Notes: a model not told the origin generated them from the sequence alone. 17,506 nucleotides of DNA from Byssochlamys sp. IMV 00236 (GCA_001931875.2 MSJH02000017.1:1-17506); one strand, 5' to 3'. Counted from the first letter of the stretch, positions 1 to 10,102 are shown. Numbers and translations: made by a program.

Positions 1-69
1 ATAGGTAGAGGTAGTGCCTGTAGTATTAGTCTAATTTCTGGTGCATTTTCTGGTGCATGTAGTGTTTCC
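1..69. repeat. 69-base direct repeat, copy 1
   Basis: These 69 bases recur without a mismatch at 9384-9452. The copy starts at the first base of the window, so its true left limit is unknown. It contains a short internal duplication (TCTGGTGCAT twice, 12 bases apart). On the plus strand it can be read as a Ser/Gly/Ala-rich peptide (SGAFSGACSV). Bases 37-66 also match the reverse complement of 9085-9114 at 29 of 30 positions. It may be a transposon end or a conserved piece of a repeated gene family; the sequence does not decide between them. Confidence 0.9.
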
Positions 70-998
70 CTTTACTTCTGATCCTGATTTGACTCGTTGT
101 GCAATCTCTTCAAAAATAGCTAGAGTCATAAAAGTAAAATGTGTTTCTGCAGTACAAGAAGCCTACTTCAGGAATTCCTCAAAATGTTTTGTTAGTTGTT
201 GTCTCATTACCATTGATTTCATTGAAGTTGATAGTTGGAAGCGTACAAAAAAGATTTGCAGAACCATCTTGAAGTCAGGCAAAACATTGCGGGTTTTGAA
301 CACAAAAAAACCCAAAAAATCGCTACCTACTTGACTTATATGGAAGAAAAGTATCAGCAGCAACATGCTTCATACACTGAAAGCCAAGGATATATAGCAC
401 TTAAACGCAGACATTCTGAAGAAGATTTTTTCATGTTAAAAGTGCCTAGAAACATAAATCTTCGCCGTAACTTTTTGTTACAGCATTTGTTCACATTGTC
501 TGGCCCAACCTCTAAGAATAGAATAGAGCCCATGTTCAGTCGTATCAGCCAAGTCACTTCATACAAAGAAGCCTATGCCAATTCAGTGTTTTTACTTGTG
601 GTGTCGAAGAAGCAATGATACACGTTAAACAGCTCGTCAGCCGTACTATTCAGTTTGATACGTTTTCTTTGCTTGTAACAAGCTTCGATATTTTTTATCA
701 CAACCACAAATATGAAGGCGATTGTGCTCAGTCCTTGGACCGCATTTTCCAAGCCCTTACTGCGAAGGTATCCAGGAAAACGGACACCAACAAGAAATTC
801 ATGGAAATCTCGGTCTTTGTTGGCCACTATGAATTGCTGGTCGTGGGAGGTTATTTTAACACACATGGGTCGATCCTACCATTTCTTGGCTCGTCAATGG
901 GCAAGTTTAATCTCCAAGAAGCAGTATCTACTTTTGTGTTTATTGTCTCTAAAGTGAGAGCTGTATACTCGTCTTTTGCGCTGTGCAATTTGAACTAA
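62..998 (+). pseudogene. Uncharacterised, probably broken reading region
   Basis: I do not recognise a family. Open stretches in different plus-strand frames follow each other: roughly 62-334, then 235-618, then an ATG-started frame at 615-998 (127 codons). The last is the most protein-like, with segments such as LLVVGGYF and LQEAVSTFVFIV, and its stop at 996-998 overlaps an AATAAA at 997-1002, as expected for a gene end. The switches between frames suggest either unrecognised introns or frameshift decay. It follows directly on the 69-base repeat, as does the other uncharacterised region at 9384-10045, but the two downstream sequences do not look alike. The only support is open frames and the position of the poly(A)-like signal. 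Confidence 0.3.
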
Positions 999-1080
999 TA
1001 AAGAAAAAAATGATTACAACAACCAGCAAGTGTAATTATGATGGTACTTTATAAATTCGTATACTACATCAAATAATCTT

Positions 1081-1621
1081 TCAAATGTAGAACAAATTAA
1101 CCAAATCATGTGCTTGATTATCATGCACGATAGTCTCTATGGTGATTTTTTTTAGATTAGGTTGCTCACTGAAGCCAAAGTTGGTTCATTGTTTTGCTTA
1201 GAAAATAACATGTCACATACCGAATAAATAGTTCCAAATCGCTCATGTTAGTGATCAAACCCGCCGAATCAAAAACCACTAAACACGCTTTGTCTACCTT
1301 TGCTAAATCGTTTATTAAGTCTACAAACAAAAAGTCAGTATTAAGTGCAAAATTATATACCATAGCACTTTATATAAGATATTGGATACCTTGAGCATCA
1401 CCAATCACTCTTGGTAATTCATTCATTATCATACTCTTTTTCAAATCTCTTCTGTGTATTGGAGTCCTGGAATTACAACTGACAGTGATGTAGATATATG
1501 AAACTAAGGGCCGCTTTTGCAATCCAACAATCATCGGTTGAAGCGACGAGATTACGTTTTTTTTTTTTGGTTGTCTATTGTTTTGAACTTGCGGCAATAA
1601 CCAGATGCGGTGTAGGGACAT
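1081..1621 (-). CDS. Uncharacterised small three-exon gene or pseudogene
   Basis: A spliced model of 139 residues is consistent: exons 1621-1390, 1320-1221 and 1168-1081, joined by introns of 69 and 52 bases with GT..AG ends, stop TGA at 1081-1083. The last two exons read smoothly into each other (KACLVVFDSAGL, then LKKITIETIVHDN and a C-terminal NLFYI). I do not recognise the family. The first exon is doubtful. Upstream of a tandem GAAT duplication near 1422-1429 a different minus-strand frame looks more protein-like (for example QKRFEKEYDNE), but it holds a stop at about 1473. The gene may therefore be a recent frameshift pseudogene, with its original reading frame continuing further upstream. 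It converges on the plus-strand region ending at 998. Confidence 0.45.
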
Positions 1622-2151
1622 TAATTATGAAAGTAGTAGAACTGTAAGAGACAAAGCGTGAAGAAAATAAATGGTCGCTTAGTAGATTGACGAAGGAACT
1701 GCGCAAACAACAATAAAAGTCATAATGTTATCATTATCTTTTTTGATATATATCGTATTTTTTTTTTCTTTATTATGAGTGTTAATTAAAGTGCTACTTA
1801 GCGAAGTGAACAGGAATCGTTGTATACAACTAAATAATCAGGGCAGGTGAAGTTCTCTAAGCTGCATTACTGAGCATCTAAATATGGCTATCATATTCAC
1901 ATTCAGATGTAAGATAAATGGTCTTTTGAAGCCAGATGTGGTTCAGACTATATAATACCATTGTATATTAAACGCTAACAGGCTAACTAGCTGATAATAC
2001 TAAGTGTTCGTTTAAATTTTGTTGTTACTCAGCTTGTGACAGAGCCAAAATTTTGGCTGACAATTGTGACTTATGCCGCAAAAATCCGTGACTCCGACCG
2101 ATGATACAGCACGATAGGATCCTACCAAGTATAATGTGCTCCTGCTGAATC
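1622..2151. other. Gene-free spacer between divergent genes
   Basis: No convincing coding exon was found on either strand. The stretch is AT-rich with homopolymer T runs (about 1759-1768). It lies between the starts of the small minus-strand gene and the plus-strand carboxylesterase, so it presumably holds their promoters. I see no specific regulatory site I could name. Confidence 0.5.
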
Positions 2152-3142
2152 ATGCAATCGATCCATGTTCAAAAAGCTGCATCAGCTATAAAAAATAAGG
2201 CAGCCCTACCAGATCCTAAAAAAGTTGATTTAAAATTTGATTACAGTCCAAGTCAAGATGGCATTGATCATAATTTGCTAATCTTACTGCACGGTTTAGG
2301 TAATGCTGCTTTTTTTTTTATGTTGTTGGCACATGTAAAGAATAACATGTTGTAGGTGATTCAAAGACACCATTCACAAGACTTGGACAACAACTTAAAC
2401 TACCACAAACCGCGATTATATCAATCCAAGGGCCTGAGGAGGTGCCCTATCTTGACGGCTGCTTTCAGTGGTTTCCTAGCTTTAACCTGCTCACAGGTGA
2501 ATGTAAGAATAGTAGGCATATATGATAGAAAACGTTCATTTACAAGTACAATACATATAGTGCTGCCTCCAGGACATCCTGAAAAAATGAAAGGTTTATT
2601 GAATACAAGAAGCAAGATAAACAAGCTCTTGGAGCATCTCGTCAATGACTGTAATTGGAATCCGCCCAATATATTCCTGTTTGGATTCTCTCAGGGTGGA
2701 ACGGTGGCATTAGACACAGCACTCTTTGGTAAAGTGCGCAACTTGGGAGGCATTATTAGCATCAGTGGGTACTTGCTTGAGGAACAGAGCACAGACAGTA
2801 GAATAGATGAAGGATATCCTGGATACATCCTTATCACTCAAGGTGAAAGGGATGAAACAATGAACAAGCCGATAGCAGAGACAAAGGTAAGCATCTGAAT
2901 ACTATTGTATTATTATTTTTTTTTTTTAAAAAAAAAAACTACATTCATTATAGTTTAAACAAATAAAGAAGCTTTGTTCATCATCAGCTGAAGTCTCTCA
3001 AGCGTTTATCCCAAACAAGGGCCATACAATGCCTAGTACAGAACAAGAATGGAGACTGATTCATACTTTCTTTGGAAAAAACATGCCAAGAAGAAATATT
3101 GAATTAGAAAATATGTCTGGTGTTTATTTGGTCAATCAATAG
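2152..3142 (+). CDS. Serine carboxylesterase / acyl-protein thioesterase-like hydrolase
   Basis: Four exons (2152-2299, 2356-2496, 2561-2886, 2954-3142) join in frame to a 267-residue protein of the Abhydrolase_2 phospholipase/carboxylesterase family. Visible landmarks are the oxyanion-hole motif LLHGLGD (residues 45-51), the nucleophile elbow GFSQGG with Ser140, a likely acid Asp194 (QGERDE), and the catalytic His229 (NKGHTMP). Enzymes of this family hydrolyse carboxyl esters, or thioesters of palmitoylated proteins; the exact substrate cannot be read here. No signal peptide is evident, so it is probably cytosolic. The ATG at 2152 is the first in frame and gives a family-like N-terminus. Its TAG stop overlaps the end of the prenylcysteine oxidase gene, and an AATAAA at 3254-3259 lies inside that neighbour. 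Confidence 0.88.
2916..2938. repeat. T12-A11 inverted homopolymer inside an intron
   Basis: Twelve T followed directly by eleven A lie within the third intron (2887-2953) of the carboxylesterase gene. The run is self-complementary and could fold into a hairpin in the pre-mRNA. It may also be prone to length errors in assembly. Confidence 0.85.
3123..3128 (-). promoter_or_regulatory. Poly(A) signal candidate for prenylcysteine oxidase
   Basis: TTTATT on the plus strand gives AATAAA on the minus strand, 8 bases after the minus-strand stop. It lies within the last coding exon of the opposite carboxylesterase gene. Confidence 0.45.
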
Positions 3143-4949
3143 GATCCCCAACCATCACCAAATAGCTTACAGTGACGACGTTCACACCATTTATCATACA
3201 ACAGTCTTGCTGCATTTTTACCTGCTATCGTTTGCGTTTCCATCGTCTTTAAAAATAAATGATTCATTAGTCATTATATCAACACACGTCCTCGTATATA
3301 AATATCTTACGGATATGAAGTTTTCAAATGCGCTGGTATAAATGATTCCATTCTCTTCTCCTTCCATTTTCAATACAAAAGGCACAAACTGGTGCTCATC
3401 AGTGATAGGATATAGCTCTGGAAATGCGTGCCATTTCTTACGGAAGGTCCAACTCTTGTTCAAGAACAGTTCATCAAGCTCTTCTTCACCCAGCTCATGC
3501 GATGAGAATATCTTGATGACTTGCTCACCATTATCCAATTGTCGGTGGACAGAGAATGTTTGAAATGGTGCACTACCATCTTGAAAGTTTTTAACTTTAT
3601 ATAATTGATAGAGAGTCAGTATAATCACAAGTGTTTGGGGGTATCTTGCTTACCTAATGGATGTCCAGTGGTGATAACAAAGGTGGGTGTTTTATCAATG
3701 CTGTCCTTGCCAAAATAATGAGGATTGATATGTCCAGAAACAAGAGTAACATGAACAACATGATAATCTCGGTGATGACGTTCTGCTGGGAACCCAAACT
3801 GAATATCAGACAAGGCAAGAGGAGAAGCAAGGACGACATCATCAAACACTTGATGCGCTCCATCCGATGTTTGTACAGCGTATCTATGAACTGGTTTTCC
3901 TGTTTGATCGAATTCGGTGACATTATAAATAGCTGTTACTTTGGTGTTCAGTCGTACATCTGCCCCAGAACGACTTGCAAACTCTTCAAATATTTTGAAG
4001 TTTCCTTCTTCCAATGCCCATGTACCATGACCTGCTTCCATCGACACCTACAGACATCAGTTAGTCTTTGCCTCTTATTTTTCATCTTGTGGTTTCTTAC
4101 CATGACAGCTAATGCGTGCACTCTGTTCAAATCCTGGCAATAGTTACCTCTTGTTGCAGATTGTAGTACTTCATAGGCATAGGCATCGTTGATACCAAGC
4201 TCATCTTTTAAATAATCAATAGCGCTTTGATTAAGCAAACTTTCAAATTGAAGACTCCTCACAGCCTTTGGTACATGTTCAAACCCAAGGTCTGAATCAT
4301 ACAGTTTCATAAACTGATCAACAACAGCCTTTTGCTTTCTTTGGAACTATACAGAACAATCAGATAAAAGCATCTTGTATGGAGACTGTTTTTACCTTGA
4401 GTGGGGAAATCAACCCATATCTCCAGATAGGAACAATCGTATCCCACAATGTGCCAGACTGTTCAAACAGAAACTCTTTTCCATCCCAAATACCAAGACC
4501 GGGTCTCTTATCATCACGAACCTCTGTTAATTTAGTTCTTGTCAGATTGAACGTATCGACTGCCTTCATCAAGTTTTTATTGGCTTCAACAAAAATAGAA
4601 GCACCAAGTTCAATGCTCCCCCAAGTAGCAGCGTCATCTTTGATCGGAACAGTTGTACTTCTGCCTCCAATATATTCACTTTGCTCAAAAAGAGTCATAC
4701 GAACTTTATCAGGATGAGAAAATACGTTGCTTAGCCAGAAAGCAGTTGATGTCCCAGCAGCACCTCCACCTTTTGGCAAATAAGAAACGTTATTATTTAT
4801 GATTTTCTCCCTGTTGTGTGTATACCTATGATGGCAACAGATTTTTCAATAGGGATTGAATTATCATGAAGAACATGTTGTCCATGTTGCCAGTCTGCAA
4901 AAGCAAATGACAAAAGACTAAATAGAGCCAAAGTTTGACAAGTTTTCAT
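3136..4949 (-). CDS. Prenylcysteine oxidase (prenylcysteine lyase)
   Basis: Six exons (4949-4826, 4769-4396, 4346-4101, 4047-3654, 3594-3311, 3246-3136) give 510 residues, close to the 505 of human PCYOX1. The family is an FAD-dependent thioether oxidase that cleaves prenylcysteines left by degradation of prenylated proteins, usually in lysosome or vacuole. The protein begins with a signal peptide (about 1-18, ending AFAFA-like FAFA). The dinucleotide-binding loop IIGGGAAG follows at 40-47, then an acidic-strand motif FEQSEYIGGRS typical of flavin amine-oxidase-like folds. The C-terminal STMETQTIAGKN region also fits the family. ATG at 4949 is supported by the signal peptide. Its end overlaps the opposite carboxylesterase coding region by 7 bases. 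Confidence 0.92.
3254..3259 (+). promoter_or_regulatory. Poly(A) signal candidate for the carboxylesterase
   Basis: AATAAA on the plus strand, 112 bases after the carboxylesterase stop, inside the last intron of the opposite prenylcysteine oxidase gene. If used, the two mRNAs are complementary over their 3' ends. Confidence 0.45.
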
Positions 4950-4990
4950 AGAGAAAAAAGAAAAAAGGAGAAAAAAAAAAAAAAGCCAGG

Positions 4991-4996
4991 TTTATT
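4991..4996 (-). promoter_or_regulatory. Poly(A) signal candidate for the Ugo1-like gene
   Basis: TTTATT on the plus strand (AATAAA on the minus strand) lies 81 bases after the stop of the Ugo1-like gene. It falls in the 127-base gap before the prenylcysteine oxidase start. Confidence 0.45.
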
Positions 4997-5076
4997 TGTT
5001 TATGCAATAAAAGTACAGAGCCAATCAAAACCGCTAAATCTCTTTATAATAATTTGCAACATAATGAACTATTCTT

Positions 5077-6579
5077 TTACACACCTTCAAGCCCATTCAT
5101 GGCATGAAACATAAAGACCATGACATTAGCAGCCAATTGCATAGTGAATCCTCTGTACAGACCATAGATACCCCAAGCACTTGTGACCTGTCTATGCTTG
5201 GGATGACGGAACACGTCTTCGTCAGTGTCACTGGTTGTTGTTGAATCTGAATCGGAAAAGTGGTTCTTCTTGCGAAGTTTTCTTTGTTGACTAAACTTAT
5301 TGCGTGTGCCCTCTTCCTTCATGATCTTGTACATAGCATCTAAAACACCTCGATAAGGCACTGGGCGTAAAGCGACAGTCGACTTGAACGGTTCACCCGT
5401 CATGGGTACCTGACAATGAAGCCTCTTTCTGATGGTTTCTAAGGGAAGCATGAGCAGTAATCCCAAGGTAGATAGGGTAAATTCAGCAGCTCCGTAAAGT
5501 ACAGGAGAGTCTGCGGGAGATATGCCTAAGGTGCGTGCAATGATTAATGGTATACTACAGGATAAAAGTGGGGTGATGCCATGATAGAGTAAGGTGGGTA
5601 CCAAGTTTTTGGATAGGTAAATGCCGCGGAGTCCGCCTTCCTCTGCATACATAGTGCGTAGTGCATGGAAGGGTCCCTTGTACTTGCTGCATAGAGGTGA
5701 GGCAGATTGGACGATCAATCTTGTTCTGATGATCTCGAGAGGGCTTAATAGGACGCCAACGACTAGATGAGAAGCAACAAGTGTTGTCATGTTTGGTGTA
5801 ATGTTATCAAGATGCATCAAAGGTATTGTGTCATCGTATAAGCCAAAGAGGTCATTTAAGGAGCCTTCAAGCGCAGGACGAAGTGTTGTGCGAAGCATCT
5901 CGTATACCCAAGTCACCCTTTGACCTAAATACATTGTTCAATCAAAAGACAGTTTACCTTATTTTTCTCTCTCTTTTCTTTGTAGTGGTTACCTTTAAAT
6001 AATGATTTCCATCCTTCAGTCGACTGCTTCACGATCAATCGTAATATCTCCAATAACCCATCTTGCATAGGTGCCATCTGATGAATTGGCCTGTTTTGAT
6101 CGTCATATACACTGACCGATAAGAATTCAAGCTTATTTAACCGATTTGCGTCAATAGATATTCTTTCAGGCTTTCTATAAAATGTATCTTCCTCATCGTC
6201 CTCTTCTTCGTCAGAGAACTATACAAGACATTAGGGTTCCTGTTTTAACTCGCATGGGGTAACTTGCCTGCGACGTTTGCAGGGGTTGTGTTTGCTCTAG
6301 TATAGCTGGACCTAGAACTTCGACATCTTCATGTGGAGAGTATTGAACCTGAAGCAGGGTTGTCCCCACTTCAAAAGGACTTGTTAGCATAGTAACAAAG
6401 TACTTGAAGAATGCAAAACTTGTGCATCGTGTTGTAAAGTTTTTCAAGTCGTCATGTCGTCTTGTGTCTTCCAGTAAATAGGGTGCACTTTGGTCAGTTG
6501 AAGGTAATGAAGTATAATTATAATGGTGTATTCCAGGTGTATAATAAGGTCTATGAGGATTTACTTTTACAGTAGACAT
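5077..6579 (-). CDS. ugo1: Ugo1/SLC25A46-like mitochondrial carrier protein
   Basis: Three exons (6579-6268, 6218-5993, 5924-5077) give 461 residues. Two carrier signatures are visible: PLEIIRTRL from Pro241 and PLETIRKRL from Pro340. The N-terminus carries RPYY, as in yeast Ugo1, and an acidic stretch (SDEEEDDEED) follows, again Ugo1-like. Ugo1 sits in the mitochondrial outer membrane and links the fusion GTPases Fzo1 and Mgm1; it is a degenerate carrier, not a classical transporter. An acidic Ser/Asp/Thr-rich insert lies around residues 395-420, before the last helix. The first intron appears to be GC-AG (GCAAGT donor). ATG at 6579 was chosen over an in-frame upstream extension to 6840 because that extension is low-complexity Phe/Tyr/Ser sequence. 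Confidence 0.85.
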
Positions 6580-7324
6580 TGAAAGAAAAAACACAAAAAA
6601 ATAATAATAAAAAAAACTGAGCTTATTTTTTAACAGCAAAAATGATTTAGTAACGTGATGGTGTAAAGAACTATGCCATTTTTTTTTATTGTAAAAAAAA
6701 GAAAGGGAAAGATAAAAGGGAGGGGGGAATACGTACCATGATACTTGCTTTTTTATATACACATGAGCATTTTCCAATTTGTTCCTTACAGTGCCAATGA
6801 GGTATGAAAAAGACATTAAAAATTGTATGAATGTCATCAACCTTTAAAGAAGAAGAAAAAAGCCCAAATTGAGATACAGCAGAAACATCTTGCGGTTCAT
6901 GCATCTTTGATTGTTGAATACCGCTTGATTGTTTACATATTATCACCAGCAGCAAAAGGAAGATGCCAAGTGGGCTGTATATATAATATTTTTTTTAGAA
7001 TTATTTTTACACTATTTACCTTATTCTAACGTCACGGCAGGACGATAAAAACTGAATGGTTGTGGTGTGTGTAAGCTGGAAGATGAGCCCCGCTATTGAG
7101 TATACTTTAGTTGTTCTACTATTACTGTCATAAGTTGAAGCTGAACAATGATGGGATTGTGTTTAGACGAGACTTAGTGAAGTAGAATGAAAAGAGGAGA
7201 AAGAAAACAAAAGAAAAAATGTAACTACTGCGCGTTTTTCTTAGTGATGTGTGGTAGTGTTATTGTGGTTTGATGCAAACTGGCTAGTTTTATATAATTT
7301 TTAATTGTTGATCAAAAATACTCC
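6580..7324. other. Intergenic region, no gene seen
   Basis: The region lies between the Ugo1-like start and the Tra2-like stop and holds no convincing exon. It is rich in A and T homopolymers (around 6590-6615, 6679-6702 and 6989-6998). The part next to 6579 presumably carries the Ugo1 promoter and leader. The part next to 7325 must carry the 3' UTR of the Tra2-like gene. Confidence 0.5.
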
Positions 7325-8309
7325 TTAATAAGGTGATCTGGTACGAGGAGGGTAGGGTTCATATCTTGGTGGTGGTGGGCGACGGTCATAGCGGTCATAG
7401 CGGTCGTAACGGTCGTACCTATCGTAGCGATCATAACGGTCGTAACGATCCCTTTCGTAACGGTCGTATCTGGGAGGATCATAGCGGTCCATGTAAGATC
7501 GTTCATAGTAGCGATCGTATCTGGGGTCACCACGGGGAGGTCTGTGATGGTCTCTTCTATCTCGGGGAGCTAAAGGAAATGTTAAACAAAGATGCATCCA
7601 TTTTTATATATTAAAAACTTACGTCCGCGTTTAGGAGGTCCATAATAGCGACCAGGAGTAGGTGTTCTGGGTCTAGAACGTCTTGCCTTGAGTGAGGGAA
7701 AACTGTCAGTATAATTGTTGCTGATTCTCATGCTGTTATACCTTTTCAACTGTAACAACGCGACCGTCAATTTCGGTTCCACTGACGCCAGTCAAGGCTC
7801 TTTCGGCGTCTTCAGCACTAGCCATACGAATAAAGCCAAAACCACGGGATTCACGTGTATGAGGATCATACATGATTTCTGCTTTTATAACCTATAATAA
7901 CGAATGAATATAAAAAAAGATAAAAAAAGGACATAAATAATCACAAACCTTGCCATATTTTGCGAAAATTTCTTCAAGATCAGCACCATTTGTTCTTACT
8001 GTAAGACCGGTGATGAATAAGTTATCACCAGGATTTTCATCTTCACGACCTCTAATGTAAAAAGAAAAAAGGTGTGAATTAAGTTCGTGATTTTATATTA
8101 TATTCGATATTTACAATGGTTCCCTTGAGCGAGAACGGCTTCTGTATCTGTGTTCACTGTGCTCACGTCCAGGAGAACGGGATCTGGAGCGACTGCGGGA
8201 ACGTCTACCTCTGTCGTCGGAGAGACGTTGATGTTCAACTAGAAACAAGATGTGAATACGTGTTTTACAAGATGATGGGTTGCATACCTGGATTTTCACT
8301 CTCACTCAT
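7325..8309 (-). CDS. Tra2-like SR splicing regulator (RRM protein)
   Basis: Six exons (8309-8288, 8238-8115, 8051-7949, 7891-7742, 7686-7623, 7569-7325) give 235 residues. Residues 17-49 form an RS domain (RRSRSRSRSRSPG). One RRM spans about 57-133, with RNP2 LFITGL and RNP1 RGFGFIRM. It is followed by RTPTPGRYYGPP, which closely resembles the TPTPG linker that marks transformer-2 proteins after their RRM. Tra2 proteins bind exonic enhancers and recruit the splicing machinery in the nucleus. The C-terminal 81 residues are dominated by RYD repeats in place of a classical second RS domain. The start ATG opens a short 22-base first exon. Confidence 0.88.
7376..7475 (-). repeat. In-frame RYD-coding short repeats
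   Basis: Nine-base units encoding Arg-Tyr-Asp follow each other in the last exon of the Tra2-like gene (GGTCGTAAC/GGTCATAGC-like on the plus strand). The codons vary between units, so the repeat is partly diverged at the DNA level but kept as protein. Confidence 0.8.
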
Positions 8310-9084
8310 TTGGAATAGATGAAACTAATGAATAAAAAAAAGATGATGGAAAAAGAAAGAAACCAATATTTCTTTCTCCTTTATTTGGCTCCAAAATTTT
8401 TTCTGCGTTTGGCTGAGACACTCACTTAAATCACCCCAGGATTTTTTGATTGGATAAAATAACGATGACGTCCATATCTTTTTTTTTCGAATCAGACTAG
8501 AATAAAATACTTGGGACACATGCGAAAATGCACACGAAAACACTATGTGCACACCAGAACAGAAGGTTTCATTTATTTGTATATATCATTATCGTTCATG
8601 CTGTTCTTTATACAGGATGGTTCATATAATGGTGGCAACGTTGGCCGAATTAACTTTCTATATTTCTTTTCAAACTGTCAGTTGCCATGGTTGGCCTAAA
8701 GGTCTCAGGTGACTCGGGTCAAAATGACAGGTACAGCGTATTGCCTGCTGTCTCAAAGTATACAGACCTGTTATATACGTCTGTAACTCATTGAATACAA
8801 TCGAAAGAATCGAATCAACAATTACAAAGTGAGGTGTCTGTCGTATTTGTGCGTTTATATCAAAGAAGATTATACATCCTTTGACTCTGTTATAGAATGA
8901 AGATCACGACGAATGAGAATTGGATATGACGCATCTATAAGAATAACGCATTTTGTGGTCAGTTTTTTTTTGTTTCTTTAAAGAATGACAACAAGAAATG
9001 CCTGTAAGGCAAGCAAGACAGAAAGACAAATAGTAAAATCCAATAAAAAAGCAATTATGTATACGTTACACTAAGTTTTTGATC
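8310..9084. other. Intergenic region upstream of the Tra2-like gene
   Basis: No exon was found on either strand. The part just left of 8400 is A-rich on the plus strand and presumably forms the leader and promoter of the Tra2-like gene. The rest, up to the inverted repeat arm at 9085, has no recognisable content. Confidence 0.5.
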
Positions 9085-9114
9085 AACACTACATGTACCA
9101 GAAAATGCACCAGA
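9085..9114. repeat. Inverted copy of part of the 69-base repeat (left arm)
   Basis: These 30 bases are the reverse complement of 9420-9449 with one mismatch. The two arms face outward and enclose 305 bases, giving a 365-base structure like that of a miniature inverted-repeat element. No target-site duplication is visible outside the arms. Weaker similarity continues inward (CACTACCTAT at 9150-9159 against ATAGGTAGAGGTAGTG). An alternative is that the arms are pieces of a coding motif inherited in opposite orientations. Confidence 0.75.
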
Positions 9115-9383
9115 ATATAGGCCAATGTTACGGGCGCTTCCTTGGGGCACTACCTATGTTGTTACTATACAACTTCACATTACCAAACTCTCTGCCTAAC
9201 CTAAGGCTTGTCCAGTTCACTCTCTTCTGACATAAAATGTGAATTACATGTGTTCTTGTATCTTTGTTGATAAACTGACAACATAAAACTAGAATAAATA
9301 ACATTTCTTTTTTATCTCTTTCTTCTTCTTGAAAAGAAACGAAACAAAATGGTGAAAAGCTTTGTTGGATTACATCACGAGCA

Positions 9384-9452
9384 ATAGGTAGAGGTAGTGC
9401 CTGTAGTATTAGTCTAATTTCTGGTGCATTTTCTGGTGCATGTAGTGTTTCC
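9384..9452. repeat. 69-base direct repeat, copy 2
   Basis: Identical to window bases 1-69 and read in the same direction. Bases 9420-9449 form the right arm of the inverted pair with 9085-9114. Similarity to copy 1 stops sharply after 9452. The plus-strand frame through the repeat runs on into the open stretch up to the GT donor at 9579. Confidence 0.9.
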
Positions 9453-10045
9453 TTAAATTTTGACCATCACAAGGGAACCTTTGGATGTCTAGCAGTACTA
9501 AAGGTATTAGCTGGCGAATTTTTTATGCTTCTAGAGAAGCTTTCAAGAAGCTTAAAATATTTTTTCTACATGCTTCAGGTAAGTGTATAAGCTTGGTATC
9601 TGTGATGTAATTATATTTTCTCTTAAAACTTATCATCTATAGACACCCAACTACATTTGTGGAGCTTGATATACTGTGGGCAAGGCTTCTTTGAGATCTG
9701 GAGAGAAAGTTTTATTGACATAAAGCCTAAATTTAAAGATCACCTGGAGTTCCTCCCAGCTGGCATACAATTCTACTGGGACATGAAGATGAGTGTGACT
9801 TACGCAAAATCGATATAGATGTTGTTATTCATACTTGTACTAATAAAATATAGGAATTGTTATGCCTGACAGACAAAGTAATAGAAGATCTCAAAGAAGA
9901 ACATGTGAAAGCACTGCAGAAATATAGATACAGCAGTTGCCCTGTACCAACACTGAAGGAGCTTATTAATCCAATCATCCTAAAGCTCACTCAGGAAAAA
10001 GATAGTGTTGGGATGGTACATCTGGGTCCTTTCTATAGTCAATAA
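9384..10045 (+). pseudogene. Uncharacterised multi-exon gene remnant
   Basis: I do not recognise the family. An open frame runs through the repeat to 9578 (for example LKVLAGEFFMLLEKL) and ends at a strong donor CAG|GTAAGT. A 64-base intron (9579-9642) follows. The next stretch, 9645-9794, is protein-like (LHLWSLIYCGQGFFEIW) but joins one base out of frame. A third stretch, 9854-10045, follows a possible intron 9795-9853 and reads LKELINPIILKLTQ to a TAA stop. One missing base at the first junction is the simplest reading, so I call it a decayed gene. An alternative start at 9486 (ATG) keeps the frame at that junction but uses a less protein-like first exon. No upstream exon was found. Confidence 0.45.
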
Positions 10046-10102
10046 ATCATGGGTAATACTAGGGGCACTGCAAAAGGGATACTCGATATTCATTTAAATA
10101 AT

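Noticed and set aside
3661..4143. 160-codon plus-strand frame over the prenylcysteine oxidase gene
   Set aside because: It is the complement of well-supported exons on the minus strand and contains no recognisable domain.
6580..6840. In-frame upstream extension of the Ugo1-like protein
   Set aside because: The extension is Phe/Tyr/Lys/Ser-rich low-complexity sequence from T- and A-runs. The inner ATG at 6579 places the conserved RPYY near the N-terminus as in yeast Ugo1.
7312..7533. Thr/Met-rich minus-strand frame and a Gly/His-rich plus-strand frame over the RYD repeats
   Set aside because: They are other-frame readings of the short repeats in the Tra2-like last exon.
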